Of a stretch of 64,000 nt of DNA, positions 63,035 to 64,000 are shown in pieces (positions within the stretch are counted from its first letter, which is position 1; each line of letters begins with the position of its first letter). A program made the position numbers and the translations under genes. The notes beneath the pieces were generated by a model, which was given only the letters and a program-made list of their open reading frames with translations, had not been told where the DNA came from and did no database searches. This stretch comes from an uncultured Clostridia bacterium (GTDB lineage: Bacteria > Bacillota > Clostridia > UMGS1810): assembly GCA_934481345.1 (NCBI GenBank), contig CAKSPF010000002.1:248001-312000 (forward strand). The letters are read 5' to 3'.

Positions 63035-63769
63035 ATGGGAAAAATAATAACGGTATGCGGAGGTCACGGCAGCGGAAAAACTACCGTTGCCGCAAATCTC
63101 GGATATATGCTGGCACAAAACTCTCTTGTGGGGATATTGTCAACAAATATGGTCTGCGGCATAATTCAGCATTTGTTCGGAGCAGTTATTGAAGATTGCC
63201 GAGGTTTGTATGAAATCTCTTTATCTAAATATGATAATGCAAAAGCCTTTGTGCCTTGCCCGAATAATAAAAATCTGTTTTTGATGTCGCTTGCCAATAA
63301 CCACGATTGTCTTATGCTTGCCGATGAGGAAAACGGAATTAACGGTGACAGAGCAAAAGAAATGCTGTCCGATATGAAAGAGATGTTCGGGTATCTCATA
63401 GTTGACTGCGAACCTGAAATAAACAACCCGCTTTCCGTTTACAGTATCATTTATGCGGATAAGATTGTAAACCTTATAAAGCCTACGATTACAGGCACAG
63501 CCTTTTATAACAGCTACCGAACGCTGTATTCTGCACTTGAAATACCGCCCGGTAAAATCATTCATATCGCAAACAATGATAAAAACTATGTCGGTATTAA
63601 AAATGTTGAGAAAACTGTCGGGGTTAAAATGTTTCATACAATTCCGCATTATAAAAATGTGGAACAGGCAGAAAATAAAGGTCAGCTTGCGTGCCTTACA
63701 AAAAACGGATTTTATTTCGACATACAAAAGCTTGCGGACTGCATAAGGGAGTGTGTTTCAGATGAGTAA
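63035..63769 (+). CDS. CpaE/MinD-like ATPase
   Basis: A 244-residue P-loop protein with Walker A GGHGSGKTTVAANLG and LIVDCEPEINNP (Walker B region). It is a second CpaE/MinD-type ATPase of the Tad-like set, with no receiver domain. AAAGGAGTTTGATA precedes the ATG. Overlaps the CpaF-like start by eight bases. Confidence 0.78.
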   Translation: MGKIITVCGGHGSGKTTVAANLGYMLAQNSLVGILSTNMVCGIIQHLFGAVIEDCRGLYEISLSKYDNAKAFVPCPNNKNLFLMSLANNHDCLMLADEENGINGDRAKEMLSDMKEMFGYLIVDCEPEINNPLSVYSIIYADKIVNLIKPTITGTAFYNSYRTLYSALEIPPGKIIHIANNDKNYVGIKNVEKTVGVKMFHTIPHYKNVEQAENKGQLACLTKNGFYFDIQKLADCIRECVSDE

Positions 63770-64000
63770 ATTCAGCGTATATCAGGCTATTTATGAGGTT
63801 TCACAGCACGAAAAGACTGTAAAAAAAGAAATAAAAACAGACGCAAAGCCTTATGAGGAGGTTCTGGAAATTGTCAGAGCCGAGATAAGCAAAAATCATT
63901 CGGGTGAGCTTGCAAATGTCATATCAAAGCCGCAGGGCGCAGCGCTTCTTAAAAATCTGCTTTCAAAGTATATTTATCAAAAGCACATTGCCTGTCTTGA
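63762..64000 (+). CDS. CpaF/TadA (VirB11-like) ATPase, N-terminal fragment cut by the window
   Basis: The first 79 codons of a protein that continues past the window. The text KPYEEVLEIVRAEISKN and the position after a CpaE-like gene suit the N-terminal helical part of CpaF/TadA. No ATPase motif is visible in this part, so the name rests on context. Confidence 0.6.
   Translation, partial: MSKFSVYQAIYEVSQHEKTVKKEIKTDAKPYEEVLEIVRAEISKNHSGELANVISKPQGAALLKNLLSKYIYQKHIACL

Larger units (their letters stand above)
24000..64000. mobile_element. Tn1549-like integrative and conjugative element, left end and body (continues past the window)
   Basis: From about 24,000 the gene content changes to a full conjugation module: parA-parB, TnpV-like, methylase/helicase fusion, primase-like, mobC and MOBP relaxase, VirD4, TrbL, PrgI, VirB4, C39 peptidase, CpaB/E/F-like proteins and methyltransferases. 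The left boundary is placed between 23,988 and 24,010, where the RHS gene loses coherence; direct repeats and the target site cannot be defined because the right end is absent. No integrase, recombinase or antibiotic-resistance gene is visible in this part. Confidence 0.88.

Overview
The window looks like a low-GC, spore-forming member of the Clostridia, probably a gut lineage. The evidence is AT-rich code with strong AGGAGG ribosome sites, a BclA-like collagen protein behind a sigma-K-like promoter, an SLH-anchored surface protein, and a Tn1549-like integrative and conjugative element (ICE). No ribosomal RNA, tRNA or CRISPR array was seen.

Positions 1-24,000 are chromosomal. A yybP-ykoY (manganese-type) riboswitch with its own terminator precedes a sodium-pump decarboxylase beta subunit and a 37-residue OadG-like peptide. 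A complete phosphate regulon runs on the minus strand, pstS-pstC-pstA-pstB-phoU-phoB-phoR, behind a tandem Pho-box-like repeat. Then come an ACT-ACT-metallo-beta-lactamase protein with a DUF4867-type protein, sbcD-sbcC, a decayed ADP-ribosylglycohydrolase, bioY under a BirA-type operator, exonuclease III, a glycosyltransferase next to the collagen-like protein, and a two-gene secreted pair ending in an RHS/YD-repeat protein.

The RHS gene loses its 3' end at about 24,000, where the ICE begins. From there to the window edge almost everything belongs to the ICE: parA-parB, a TnpV-like gene, a 2740-residue methylase/helicase fusion, a PAPS-reductase-like gene, a TOPRIM primase-like gene, a run of small cytosolic genes, a candidate oriT, mobC and a MOBP relaxase. 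Next are the N-terminal part of the coupling protein VirD4, a 1827-residue SLH surface protein and a compact cargo cluster (unknown protein, four-helix membrane protein, methyltransferase). Then follow a prepilin peptidase, the VirD4 ATPase, the type IV secretion core (VirB2-like, TrbL/VirB6, PrgI, split VirB4), a RelB/YafQ toxin-antitoxin pair, a C39 peptidase, Tad-pilus-like CpaE/CpaB/CpaF proteins and two DNA methyltransferases. The right end and the integrase are outside the window.

Four ICE features are not explained by ordinary gene content: (1) eight copies of a near-identical palindrome fused to stop codons; (2) acidic C-terminal tails on the relaxase and most cytosolic DNA-handling proteins but not on the membrane machinery, which could be a shared secretion signal; (3) three genes that appear to start at AUU, AUA and AUC behind ideal ribosome sites; (4) a VirD4 coupling protein split by 8.7 kb of surface and cargo genes.
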